Source: Prorocentrum cordatum
Taxonomy: Eukaryota > Sar > Dinophyceae > Prorocentrales > Prorocentraceae
Assembly (NCBI GenBank): GCA_963575745.1
Contig: CAUYUJ010003899.1
Span: forward strand, 42,501-74,672
Direction: 5' to 3'
DNA: 32,172 nt
The position numbers and the translations under genes were made by a program. Shown one piece after another: positions 1 to 8,556 of the stretch. Positions within the stretch are counted from its first letter, which is position 1. Every line of letters starts with the position of its first letter. The notes under the pieces were generated by a model. That model did not search any database. It had not been told where the DNA came from and was given only the letters and a program-made list of their open reading frames with translations.

Positions 1-50
1 GGCGCGGCTCGTCTCAAATCGCCATGATCAGCTCGATGGCACAAGTATGT

Positions 51-220
51 CGGGAGCGGCCACAAGGGGGGTGTCCAAGAGGGGGGGGGCAAATCATGAC
101 CGTCGGCATGTGCGCGGCCTAGCGGGGGGGCCAGGGACGTAACGAAATAAGAAAAAGCGCCATGAAATCTGGGGAAATATCATGGCCCACGCCATGAAAT
201 CCACCACCCCCCTAGTCACC
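51..220 (+). repeat. Dispersed repeat family R1, copy 1
   Basis: A block of about 170 bp that recurs in the same orientation at 20384-20558 with roughly 90 percent identity by eye. Shared landmarks in order are CGGGAGCGGCCA, a G-run after GTGTCCAAGAG, CAAATCATGACCG, CCAGGGACGT, GCCATGAAATCTGGGGA, a small palindrome TCATGGCccacGCCATGA (180-197), and CCCCCTAGTCA at the end. Similarity stops abruptly on both sides, so this is a discrete mobile or duplicated unit. It has no coding capacity. Terminal repeats or a target duplication could not be defined. Family identity is unknown. Confidence 0.8.
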
Positions 221-367
221 CCCCCCTCTTTTCCACCCCCGACATGTTGGCCCCCCAAAGGTGGATCCGCCAGGGGACATTGCACGGGCCCGGGCGCAGT
301 CAGACTGCCGGGACCATATTCTAGTAGTGGCGGCAGAAACGCCTGTTTTCAGAGCCCCATGATCACC
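221..367. other. Intergenic, no recognisable feature
   Basis: C-rich and mixed sequence between the R1 repeat and the GGA tract. No gene, RNA or repeat was seen. Confidence 0.4.
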
Positions 368-760
368 AGAGGAGGAGGAGGAGGAGGAGGAGGAGGAGGA
401 GGAGGAGGAGGAGGAGGAGGAGGAGGAGGAGGTGGGGAGGAGGAGGAGGAGGAGGAGGAGGAGGAGGAGGAGGAGGAGGAGGAGGAGGAGGAGGAGGAGG
501 AGGAGGAGGAGGAGGGGCGGAGGAGGAGGAGGAGGAGGAGGAGGAGGGAGGAGGAGGAGGAGGGGAGGAGGGAGGAGGAGGAGGAGGAGGAGGCGGAGGA
601 GGAGGAGGAGGAGAGGCGGGGGAGGAGGAGGAGGAGGAGGAGGAGGAGGAGGAGGAGGAGGAGGAGGAGGGAGTGGAAGCGGACGACAAAGGGAGGAAGA
701 GGAGGAAGAGGAGGAGGAGGAGGAGGAGGAAGAGGAGGAGGAAAAGGAGGAGGAGGAGGA
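368..760 (+). repeat. (GGA)n purine microsatellite, about 390 bp
   Basis: Nearly uninterrupted GGA/GAG trinucleotide repeat with a few GGGGA, GGC and AAG interruptions. The strand is almost pure purine, so it can form triplex or G-quadruplex structures. It creates open frames in all phases (poly-Glu, poly-Gly, poly-Arg and, on the other strand, poly-Ser, poly-Pro, poly-Leu) that are composition artefacts, not genes. Confidence 0.95.
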
Positions 761-1042
761 TTTTCACTCACTCTGCGCCGTTTCCTTGTGGTGGCTGATG
801 GGAGTTCCTGCGAATCTTGTGCCTAGGAATCGATATACAAACACTCCGGTGCACAAAGACTCACAGACGGGAGGCGGCGCGCGGTGACTTGGATCGAGAC
901 GACCAGCGAAATACAGGGCCAGAGGGCCGAACCTATGGCCGACAGTGGCCCCGCGGCTGACCCAGCCGGCCGACTCGAGAGTTGCGGCCGACTGGAGGAA
1001 TGAGAATGTTATCTCGTGCGTTTCAACGTCGAATGCAGCCCA
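761..1042. other. Intergenic, no recognisable feature
   Basis: Mixed GC-rich sequence after the microsatellite. No supported gene, structured RNA or repeat was seen. Confidence 0.4.
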
Positions 1043-1960
1043 TCACTTGTCATAGAGTGTTCCAGCGGGTGCTTCCCCGTTCGTTCCCGAAAGACGCCAA
1101 ACGGAACTGGTATCGAAGGGCCCCTCAAGGGCTACTGCGGCATTGGTGGGTTGCGCCGAAGTACCCTGGGCCCCCGTCACACTCGAAGAGGAGGAAAGAG
1201 GAGGGGTCCACGGAACCGCGGCGAGACACGTCTCGACACTGGCCAGAGCTCCAAGGGCCCCCGAGGTTCGAGCGGAGGAGGAGGATATGCTACTATTCTC
1301 ACGCGAAACAGTCGGCTTCACGGCGGGGGTGCCGACGGGCAGAACAGCCGCGGGAGCGCCCGCGGCGGCGGGCTCGCGTGCCCGCTCAAGCACAGCAGCA
1401 GCACGTGCACGCCTCCGCACGTGCCCCGCTGCATGTTCAGTACTTGCTCTGTTACTGCAACAGCTGGCCCACGTACTCCTGCAGCTGCAGCTCCATGAAC
1501 GATGCTGTAGCATTGCCCTGCTCGCGGCTCGTCCCCGCCTGAACGCCTGCTTGTCTGTGTCGTTCGTCTTGACGGCGCATTCTGGTCTTCTCCATCTTCT
1601 CTTCAGCGTTGCGTGAGTCGAGCCAATCCCATGTGTCCATGGTGCCCTTGGCGTTCGCGCCGCCCGCCTCGATGCCCCTCTCCTTCGGCGCCTCGATCGG
1701 CCCCGCGAACGCCCAGATGCGCGGTGCTCCGTGTGGGTGCCATTTCCCGCCCTTCTTCGCCGCGCGTCTGATCGGAGATCTTCGTCGCTTCGAGTCCGTC
1801 GGCAGGGCGAAGAAACGCGCCGAGTAGGCGCCCGCCGAGCTCGCGCATCCCCAGTGAACGCCTCAGGAGCTGCTTGACCATCGCGAGCAGGAGCCGACGA
1901 AGCCCTTGCTCGCCGACGCACTGGATCCGCCTGTCTTGAGCAGGGGGCGACCGCCCTGGC
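1043..1960 (-). pseudogene. Decayed protein-coding fragment, unknown family
   Basis: Coding-like peptide segments lie on the minus strand but jump between frames. The first (about 1930-1610) contains the segment LRRLLLAMVKQLLRRSLGMR and continues into a Gly/Arg/Glu-rich stretch. The second (1640-1452) begins MDTWDWLDSRNAEEKMEKTR and ends with LQLQEYVGQLLQ before a stop. A third frame (about 1380-1043) carries a Ser/Thr/Ala-rich tail ending ...GTLYDK. Balanced helical composition in the first two segments contrasts with the repeat-driven ORFs elsewhere. The frame changes suggest a dead copy, although unrecognised introns are possible. The order and style resemble proteins repeated many times in dinoflagellate genomes, possibly an ORF1-type retroelement protein, but I cannot name the family. 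Confidence 0.3.
1452..1640 (-). CDS. Short coding-like open segment within the decayed fragment
   Basis: A 62-residue open segment rich in charged residues (EEKMEKTRMRRQDERHRQ) that ends in an amphipathic stretch, LQLQEYVGQLLQ. Composition is protein-like rather than microsatellite-like. It is probably one piece of the larger decayed gene on this strand and not an independent gene. No domain was recognised. Confidence 0.2.
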   Translation of the reverse strand: MDTWDWLDSRNAEEKMEKTRMRRQDERHRQAGVQAGTSREQGNATASFMELQLQEYVGQLLQ

Positions 1961-1976
1961 ATTCCTATATTCCTAC

Positions 1977-2110
1977 CACGAAATGTTCTCAGAACCCAAC
2001 AGTGTTCTAAGAGCGAAAACGATGTTCTTAGAACATGAACCCGACGCGTGAAAGCAAGACAGGCTGAGCCAAGAATGTTCCGATAACATTTCGTGCAAAC
2101 CACATGAGAT
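1977..2110 (-). mobile_element. MITE-like dispersed repeat R4, copy 1
   Basis: AT-richer block with a perfect 11-bp inverted pair, CACGAAATGTT (1977-1987) and AACATTTCGTG (2085-2095), and several internal GTTCTnAGAAC palindromes such as ATGTTCTTAGAACAT (2022-2036). The reverse complement matches 24045-24165 over more than 100 bp, with shared strings GTGGTTTGCACGAAATGTTA, CTGTCTTG and CGGGTTCATGTTCT. Size, inverted repeats and dispersal suit a small non-autonomous element, but no target duplication was found. Whether copy 2 keeps both ends is doubtful. Confidence 0.6.
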
Positions 2111-2370
2111 TCTTAGAACATTGTATGGTAGGGCTATAGGTAAGCCGGGGCGCTTCGCCACTGCTCGATTATCCTTGCTGCCTCCCTCGTCCTCGGTACG
2201 GGGCTTGACGCGGCGGCCTGCGCCCTCCTCTCCAGCGGCCCTCTCTGTCGCCAGAACGGCGGCGGGAATGGCGCCCCGCGAGGAGCGGTGCAGGGCGAGG
2301 CAAGTGTTCTTCGCGAGCGTGCGCGCAGTATCCTGCAAGGTTAGCAAACTCGACCCCTAGCATTTTACAA
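2111..2370. other. Unassigned sequence between R4 and the old LINE
   Basis: GC-rich sequence with short open frames on both strands but no recognisable protein, RNA or repeat. It may include the decayed 3' end of the older LINE, whose boundary cannot be placed. Confidence 0.3.
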
Positions 2371-2467
2371 ATAAGCTCAGAGGGGGCGTGCAGCTCCCAC
2401 GCTTGGTGGCCCCCCTAAGGCCGGCAGCGCCCGAGGCCCCAGGAAGCTCGGACAAGTTGGCGCTGTC

Positions 2468-2998
2468 TCACGAGGCAAACGCGCTCCCACAGTTCACGCG
2501 CTGGTTCGTGGGCGCGCAGCACCTAAGCAGGCGCAGAACGCCATGGCCCCCACCGCGAACCTTCGCCACGTGCGTCGCCGGCTTCTTCAGCGAGTCGAAG
2601 CACAGGCCGCGAACGACGCCTTGCACGTCCAGCGAGTCGCGTGTGCACTCGCCCCGAGCATCCTCCGTCGCGCGAGCCTTGGGCGCCAACTTCTCCCACG
2701 GCCGATCCCTCCTCGTCAGCGACGCCTCGAGCCGCTTCGCATCCGCCTTCGGGAAAGCCTTGGGCGCCTCCTCGAAGCTCCGCAAGTCCAACCGCGCTCG
2801 ACCGACTATCGCCCGCTCCGCGAAGAAGTCCTCGGCGCCGCTGATGCCCCCCAGCAGCGCGGGATCTCGCGCGAACTGCCTGGCGAAGAGGCTCGCGGAC
2901 ACCGCCGGCCCCCCTTCCCCGTGGACGGTGGGCGGGGCCCCCAGATGGCCCCGCGCCGCGGCGATCGCCTGCCGATATGCCAGAAGATGTCGCGCCAT
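2468..2998 (-). pseudogene. Old LINE, C-terminal region
   Basis: A 176-residue open frame with protein-like composition: MARHLLAYRQAIAAARGHLG at the start, then ARQFARDPALLGGISGAEDF and FFAERAIVGRARLDL, then an Ala/Lys-rich part, closing at a stop at 2468. Its position downstream of the RT thumb and its helical content suit the poorly conserved C-terminal domain of a LINE ORF2. The preceding part (about 3110-3000) continues in another frame with RWGVLTLRARPRR. Function is inferred only from order. Confidence 0.5.
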
Positions 2999-3294
2999 AT
3001 CTCGCGGCCAGCGCGCGCGCGTTGCATCGCCGGGGCCGCGCGCGCAGAGTAAGAACTCCCCAGCGCGTCATCAGCCCCGCGTTGGTGAGAACCTTGGCGC
3101 GCATGTCGCGCGCCACCTGCGCCCCGCCTTCGAGGCCCCTCGACTTATCGCTGATCCGCGCGCCCGGGCGGTGGAGCTGAGATTCCGAGGGTCAACGGCT
3201 GAGCGTGCCAGAGAGGGCAGCCCCCACAACTTTGCCATGAAATTATAATCGTCGCAGCTTGTGGGGGCTCTTCGCGAACCAGAGCCTGCCCATC

Positions 3295-4240
3295 TCAATC
3301 CAGCCCTGCTGCAGCGCGTCGATGCGATAAACCGACATCGGCATTCGCGGTGTGGTTCCAAACGCACCGCCCGCCAAGATGGCGAGCGCGCGGATGAATG
3401 CGACCAGGGCGATTCGCCGACTGTGTCTTGCAGTGGCGGTTCTCAGTCGGCTTGAGCTCCGTGGCCAGCTCGCGCTTCTTCGCGTTCTGCTTGAAGCCCC
3501 CCTTCTCGAGCTCGTTGATCAGGGCGGGCTGGCTCTCGTCGGTGATCGCATGGGCGTCCGACGCCAGGCCGGTCAGTGCAATGTGCCTCTTCATCAAGTC
3601 GTCGGCGAACTGCGCCGCCGCGCGCGACGCGGGCAACTCCAGGATGGGGGGTCTTCAACATGGGCAGGTCGCCCTGGGCCGCACATTGGGCGCGCCGTCG
3701 CCGCGCGGGTCCGCTGAGGGCCACCGCGAACTCCCTTGGGGCCTCGCAAGTGCAGATGAGATCGACAAGGCCGAGGGCAACGTGCATCGCCTCGCCGCGC
3801 GCCTGTCCGCGACGCGGCGATGGGCGTAATCGCGCAGGAGCGCCCAGTCCACAGCGTCTGCCATCCCCTGCGCCGCTTCGTCGTGCCACTCCATCGGTGC
3901 GCAGGCGAACGCGTTGGACATGTCGACCAGCTCCGACGCGCTCACGACCGCGCTGCCTTAGCGCGTAGCCGGCGCAGAGCGTGGCCAACATCGCGCCCTC
4001 TCGCCTCCCGCGCGCCAAATAGCCGTGGCACGTCGGGCCGAAGTTCAGCTCGAACTCGCAACAGTTCGGCCCCTTCAAGAGGCCCGGGGGAAAATCCCAG
4101 GGCGCGCGGGCCAGGTGGATGGGCCTCTTGCCGCCCGAACCCCCCGAGCCATCGCGTTTGTCGATAGAGAAGCCAAAGGGCCAGTTAGCTGCGGCGGGCG
4201 CTCGATCCACTGGAGGCGCGCGCAGCAGAAACTCCAGCAC
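3295..4240 (-). pseudogene. Old LINE, reverse transcriptase core in three frames
   Basis: Three overlapping segments make up the RT. The frame starting at 4240 has SIDKRDGSGG and then HGYLARGRREGAMLATLCAG (fingers). The frame at 3945-3655 has ELVDMSNAFACAPMEWHDEA, which is motif A with its catalytic Asp. The frame at 3636-3295 has AQFADDLMKRHIALTG, where FADDL (3595-3609) is the motif C catalytic Asp pair, followed by LEKGGFKQNAKKRELATELK, the usual sequence after the palm. Catalytic residues are still visible, but the frame changes twice, so no functional polymerase can be made. Confidence 0.7.
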
Positions 4241-5009
4241 CTCATCCCGACAGCGGCGGCATGACCGCGCGACCTACTCGACGGCAGGTTGTCCGAGTCC
4301 GCGCTGCGGGCGCCTCGCAGTCGCGCAGTGTTCAGGTTCGAGACATTGCAAGATCAGTTCGACAGGAGCGCCCCACTGCGCCGATCCTCTGCGCTTCCCA
4401 CTTTTTCCGCATTGCACGCATCGCACGTCTTGAATCGCGTCCAGCCAATTATGCTAGGCACGTGCTTCCTCCGAGAGCTGTGGTGGTAGTTCCTCGGCGT
4501 CGTCGAAGCTCCGCGCAGTCCACTCGAACGTCAGACATGCCCCCCGCCGCGCTCGGCGTCGCCATGTGGGCCGCGACCGCCTTCGCAAACGGGCGCGGCT
4601 CAGGTGTTGTAAGATACCGTCGGCGTCGAGTGCCGCGGGGTCGCTCGGCAAGGAGATGGGCGACGCGATGCTGCTCAAAGGTGCGCCCAAACCAGCGATG
4701 CACGTCTCTCAGCTCGTCTTCGTCTTGCCCGCCGCCGAAACTGCTCGCTGGCCTCTTGGCGGGTTCCAGCTGCCCGTCGTCACCGTTGGAGTCGGGCCCT
4801 CGGGGTCCCAGTTCAGCCGCCCGCTCTCGCTCCTCAACGCGCGGGGCACCCAACCGACGCCTCTCAACTTGCAAACGTGCTTATGCCGTATTACTCAGTT
4901 CAGGAATGTTTTTTTGAAACGTATCTGCCCAGCGCCTTGTATCAGCTGCATGGCCGAACTCCAATGCCCATCGACTCGTCGCTCTTCGCGCAAGGATTTG
5001 AACTCATAT

Positions 5010-5510
5010 TCATGTTGTCTGAAGGCCCCTTCCAACTGTGCCAGAAAAGCGTCGTACCTTGCCCGCCTGCAACGCCTCTGACAACCTCCGAAGATCCCAA
5101 GCGAGTAATCTCTTCTCGGCTGCGCCTGGAATCCCGACTTGCATCTCCAGTATGTAGCTCAGCACCAGCAAGAAAAGTCGATGATCCCTAAGCTCCCTAC
5201 CAGGGATGAGTTGTAGCCGTCGCCCGTGGTAGTAGCTTACCTTGCACTCGAGGACGTTCCCCAGCGCGGCATCTGGGATGAACCAATGGTCGATCGTAGA
5301 TCCCGTCCCATTGGCACCGAAGAAAGTAGGGTTACCCTCGCGATACCAAGTGCTAGGTGAGCATAAGGATCTCGTATAACACAACTGCTCCGCCAAATCG
5401 CCTGGTAGGTTCTGTCGTGCTCTGTGGTGCTCACCAGCATGTTCCTCACCCACAGGAGCTCCGTCACTGCGCTCGCCGAAGCCACTGTTCACGTCCACGC
5501 CTGTTGCCAA
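5010..5510 (-). pseudogene. Old LINE, endonuclease C-terminal half
   Basis: This part of a longer open frame holds the second half of the endonuclease: GVDVNSGFGERSDG (the GD-N type metal-binding strand), then NPTFFGANGTGSTIDHWFIP (the S-IDH signature near the C-terminal catalytic residues), then LIPGRELRDHRLFLLV (the closing D-H motif). It follows the N-terminal half after a frame change near 5500. The frame stops at 5010. A further 50 residues of linker (LAQLEGAFRQHEYEFKSLRE and onward) continue in a third frame to about 4892, which shows another frameshift near 5060. Confidence 0.7.
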
Positions 5511-6028
5511 CAACGATCGAGATCGCGAACGATGGCATCGATCCACTGATGCGTCTCTCTCACCACCACCTCGTATACACTGATATTCTTGCCCGTGGTC
5601 CCTGTCGGGAGTGGATATCCGGCTATCCACTTCACGTCTAAATTGGCACTCTTCACTCGCACCGCTCCGGCTCTGCCCTGGTGACCTTCGTGTGTGTGTG
5701 TGCGTGTGTGAAAATACCCACCACATCTTTGACTCGAAATTGTCGTCCGAGTACGACCGTGCAACTCGCAGAACGAGTGGGCCAACGCGGCCCAACCGAA
5801 CTGAATAGCAAAGCGCCCGAAACCCAACTTCTCCACCTGGTCCCGCCCTCCTGCCCAGCTCCCGGTACGAGCGCCCAGGAGCCGCACTGCGTCAGCGCCG
5901 AGCTCGTGCGCCACCTCGCGGCAGCGGCCCGCGGAAATCAGCGACAGCGGGCTGAACAAGAACAGTCGGAGGGGCCCCCGAGCTCGCATGCTCCAGCCAT
6001 GCGCCGCGCGCCCTCGAGGCGGCCGCAC
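5489..6028 (-). pseudogene. Old LINE, endonuclease N-terminal half
   Basis: Open segment carrying the start of an APE-like endonuclease fold: SPLSLISAGRCREVAHELGA followed by DAVRLLGARTG, where active copies would have the metal-binding Glu region, then QVEKLGFGRFAIQFGW. A later stretch, QGRAGAVRVKSANLDVKWIA then GYPLP, fits the central beta strands. Between them a GT-rich run (about 5685-5715) gives RTHTHE and probably marks damage. The frame ends at a stop near 5489, while the rest of the domain continues in another frame. The first in-frame Met is upstream of the domain, but a true start cannot be fixed. Confidence 0.6.
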
Positions 6029-6030
6029 TC

Positions 6031-6419
6031 AGCTGGGCGCCTCGAGGGGAGGTCCGCGCCCGTGAAGGAAGGTCGGGGGGAGCTGCCACAAGGGGGCATG
6101 GCGCGCGGGCAGGAGGGCCCAGCAGCGGATCGACGAGGCGGGAGAAGCCGGATCGGCGGGAATCGGCAGGCTGGTATCGGGGAGACGTGGGGGCGCGGGT
6201 TGGCCCAGCGGGTTCATCATTCAGATGACGCGACCCAACCTGAGATTTGACGCGGGCTCCCGCTGCAGACATCCCACGAAAACGGGACCGTCAAAACTCA
6301 AGACGGGCTCGTCAGAAAGCGCAGGCGAACCCGAGGTTCGGCGCACTCGAGTCTTACGCCTCCCTGATGGCAGGCCTCCTTTGAGAAATCGGAGCCCGAA
6401 TCGAATCTGAAGGGGCCCT
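6031..6419. other. Unassigned, possible 5' part of the old LINE
   Basis: GC-rich sequence upstream (minus sense) of the endonuclease fragment. It may contain the decayed start of that element, but no motif supports this. No other feature was seen. Confidence 0.25.
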
Positions 6420-6545
6420 GGGGTATGCAAATAAATACACACAAATAAAACGATCCTCCACATTTCCATATTTTCGAGGTTTTTGTCTTCCCCCCACTTC
6501 CCATATTTTCCCATATCTTCCTGGGAGTCGACGATTCATCGTGTC
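6420..6545. other. AT-rich island
   Basis: A short stretch much lower in GC than its surroundings, with GCAAATAAATACACACAAAT and a near-tandem TTCCCATATTTTCCCATATC. No gene is supported. It could be a promoter or intron remnant, or simply low-complexity sequence. Confidence 0.4.
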
Positions 6546-6678
6546 CCTGTGTTTTTCCCCCCCTGAGAGTCGGAACCCGAAGTCGAAGCGGATCGGCAGC
6601 GGCAGCCGTCGACATCGGATCGGATCGAGGGGGGGCAGCGCAACGCAGCAGTTGGCGGCGCGCAGAGGGAGGCAGGCG

Positions 6679-6806
6679 GAAGAGGAGGAGGAGGAGGAGG
6701 CAGGCGGAGGAGGAGGGGGAGGAGGAGGAGAAGGAGGAGGAGGAGGAGGAGGAGGAGGAGGAGGAGGAGGAGGAGGAGGAGGAGGAGGAGGAGGAGGAGG
6801 GGGGGA
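6679..6806 (+). repeat. (GGA)n microsatellite
   Basis: About 125 bp of GGA/GAG repeat, interrupted near the start by two GGCAGGCGG-type variants. It produces spurious poly-Gly/Glu and poly-Leu/Pro open frames. Confidence 0.95.
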
Positions 6807-6866
6807 AGGCTCCTTGGAAACACCCCTGCTACTGGGCAGGCGCCAGCCTCACGCCTGCAGGGAAGG

Positions 6867-6890
6867 CCCCTGCCTCCTCAGGAGCAGGGG
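6867..6890. repeat. Hairpin
   Basis: CCCCTGC (6867-6873) pairs with GCAGGGG (6884-6890), and inside it TCCT pairs with AGGA, giving an almost complete stem. No T-run follows, so it is a structural observation without an assigned role. Confidence 0.5.
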
Positions 6891-7102
6891 TGCTGGAAAA
6901 GAAGCCTTCCCCACTCCCCCTTCCCACCATCTGCGCGTGGCCGAAGGTCGTGGGGACCTCTCGAGTCGACTGGCCGCTCCGGGGGGCAGCGTGACGTAGC
7001 AGGCACGGCGGGTGGGCGTCCCAGGACGGGCTCCGAGACTCGGGGCTCGGAGAACGGGTCAGGACACGCATCGATAGAGGTCTCCTGGATGGTCCGAATC
7101 GG

Positions 7103-7272
7103 TGGGGTCGGAGGATCGCGCCGCATCGCTGATACATCGGCGATGCATCGGGGCTGCATGGGCGATGCCTCGGCGACGTCGGCGATGCACCGGCGACGTC
7201 TGCGAGAAGAACCTCGGGCTCCACATCGAGACGCGTCGCCGAGGGGGGATGCGGCGCGATCCTCCGACCCCA
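7103..7272. repeat. 170-bp cassette bounded by 25-bp perfect inverted repeats
   Basis: The first 25 bases (7103-7127, beginning TGGGGTCGGAGGATCGCG) are the exact reverse complement of 7248-7272. A nested pair, CCTCGGCGAC (7168-7177) and GTCGCCGAGG (7235-7244), is also exact. Between them are short degenerate tandem units of the type CGGCGATGCATCGG. No coding sequence is supported. The perfect arms indicate a recent or actively maintained structure, for example a MITE-like element or a hairpin RNA source. No flanking target duplication was recognised. Confidence 0.75.
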
Positions 7273-7639
7273 TCTGGGAGGCCAAGCGCCGAGGCGCGCA
7301 CCCACGATGCACGCGCCTCCACGCTGCTCCTGGGCAGGCCCTGCTGCCAGGGCGGAGAGGGGAGCAAAGGAAAAGGGGAGAGGCAGGCAGACGGCGACGA
7401 GGGCGCAGGAGGGAGGCCTGGGCCGCTGGGACGGCCGGGGCTCTGAGAAGCTGCCCGTCCTTCCTTCCAAGAAGGCCGCCCCCTCGCCGCACCTCCCTAT
7501 GCGCGACGCCGAACGCACGCACTCGGACCTCCGACGGCCCGGTCCTTCCGGGCCGCAGCCCATCCTCGAGATCCTCGACCCCTTCCCCGGATGGGCCCGT
7601 TTTCCACCACCACCACCATAAGTTGGAGGGGGAGGGGGT

Positions 7640-7718
7640 CCTCTTTCTCCTCCCCCTCCTCCACCTCATTTTCCTCCTCCTCCTCGTCCTCCTCCTCGTC
7701 GTCCTCCTCCTTCCCCCC
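7640..7718 (+). repeat. (TCC)n pyrimidine tract
   Basis: Imperfect TCC/TCG repeat on the plus strand. It is low-complexity and generates Ser-rich and Glu/Arg-rich false frames. Confidence 0.9.
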
Positions 7719-7905
7719 TACAACTTCTGGCGGTGGTGGTGGAAACCAGGCCCATCATCCCCGGCCCCGCGGCCAGCCTTTCATCCCGAGCTGTGCCTGA
7801 ACAGCCCCGGAGCCTGGAGACCGCCAGCAGTCGGCAGAAATACCAGACAGCTCCCCGCTGCGGGGCTCGCAGCCGCGGGGCGCACCGATCGGCGGGCCTC
7901 GGGGA

Positions 7906-8052
7906 GGGCATCGAGCTTCGAGGATCGAAGATCGAGTTTCGAGGATCGAAGATCGAGTTTCGAGGATCGAAGCTTCGAGCTTCGAGGATCGAAGCTTCGA
8001 GGATCGAAGATCGAGCTTCGAGGATAGAAGCTTCGAGGATCGAAGGCCGAGG
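7906..8052 (+). repeat. Self-complementary tandem array (TTCGAGGATCGAAG units)
   Basis: About nine units built from TTCGAGGATCGAAG joined by ATCGAGT, CTTCGAGC or similar linkers, giving mixed periods of about 15 and 23 bp. Because TTCGA and GATC are palindromic, each unit can pair with its neighbours and the array can fold on itself. Long frames across it (repeated DPRSSKL on the minus strand) come from the repeat period. Confidence 0.85.
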
Positions 8053-8202
8053 CTTCTTGGGCCTCCTTGGCGCCCCCGGGGGCGCATCTGCGTTGCCAGG
8101 GCCAGCTGGCACCCCCCGGTCCCCGCCTCTCCACGCTGGTGGTCCACTCGGGCGCGAGCTGGCTCCAGTCGTATCTCTCGTCGCCGAAGTCCAGCCTCGC
8201 TT

Positions 8203-8313
8203 CTCCTCTTCCTCCTCCTCCTCCTCCTCCCTTCTCCCCCTCCTCCTCCTCCCCCTCCTCCTCCTCCTCCTCCTCCTCCTCCTCTTCCTCCTTCTCCTCC
8301 TCCTCCTCCTCCT
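8203..8313 (+). repeat. (TCC)n microsatellite
   Basis: About 110 bp of TCC repeat with CTT and CCCC interruptions. Confidence 0.95.
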
Positions 8314-8330
8314 AAGCTGGCGACATCCGA

Positions 8331-8440
8331 ATGTACACCCGCCAACCATCGATTCTGCTGAATCGATGGGAGGCGGGGGGGGTTCGGATTTCGCCACGAG
8401 TCCCACGAATTCCGAACCCGACCCCCGCCGCCCATCGAGG
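8331..8440. repeat. Compound foldback with two hairpins
   Basis: Hairpin one is CCATCGATTC tgct GAATCGATGG (8346-8369), extended by CCCGCC/GGCGGG across a small internal loop. Hairpin two is GTTCGGATTTCG (8382-8393) with CGAATTCCGAAC (8406-8417), one mismatch. The G-run plus GGCGGG of the first also faces CCCGACCCCCGCCGCCCATC downstream, so alternative larger pairings are possible. GTTCGGATTTCGCC occurs again at about 8470. Function is unknown. Confidence 0.65.
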
Positions 8441-8489
8441 TGCCTGAATCGCTGATCGGCGAGAGTTGGGTTCGGATTTCGCCGCCGAT

Positions 8490-8556
8490 CTCTCTCTCTC
8501 TCTCTCCCTCTCTGATGTTTATGTTTATATATCTGATGTTTATGTTTATATATGTT
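8490..8556 (+). repeat. (TC)n tract and a 21-bp tandem duplication
   Basis: A CT dinucleotide run (about 8490-8512) is followed by two consecutive copies of a 21-bp AT-rich unit starting TGATGTTTATG (8513-8533 and 8534-8554). Confidence 0.85.

Larger units (their letters stand above)
2370..6030 (-). mobile_element. Decayed non-LTR retrotransposon (APE endonuclease + reverse transcriptase)
   Basis: Read from 6030 down to about 2370 on the minus strand, the peptide fragments follow the order of a LINE ORF2: N-terminal half of an endonuclease/exonuclease/phosphatase domain, its C-terminal half with the FG-GS-IDHWF signature, a linker, an RT finger region (HGYLARGRREGAML), RT motif A (DMSNAF), RT motif C (FADDL), an Asn/Lys-rich thumb entry (GGFKQNAKKREL) and a C-terminal region. 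The pieces occupy different frames, so several frameshifts and stops have accumulated and the copy is dead. It differs from the full-length LINE at 13-20 kb: the RT core is FADDL rather than LVDD, and no RNase H was seen. No spliced leader or target duplication could be identified, so both ends are approximate. Confidence 0.7.

Noticed and set aside
182-887. Long open frames on both strands across the GGA tract
   Set aside because: Every phase is open because a GGA repeat contains no stop codons. The products are homopolymers of Glu, Gly, Arg, Ser, Pro or Leu.
4985-5065. Possible tRNA on the minus strand: A-box-like TGGCACAGTTGG and B-box-like GAGTTCAAATCC
   Set aside because: The T-stem and acceptor stem do not pair, no anticodon arm forms, and the segment reads as linker protein of the old LINE.
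7089-8027. 312-residue open frame on the plus strand
   Set aside because: It spans an inverted-repeat cassette, a TCC tract and the TTCGAGGATCGAAG array. Composition is repeat-driven.
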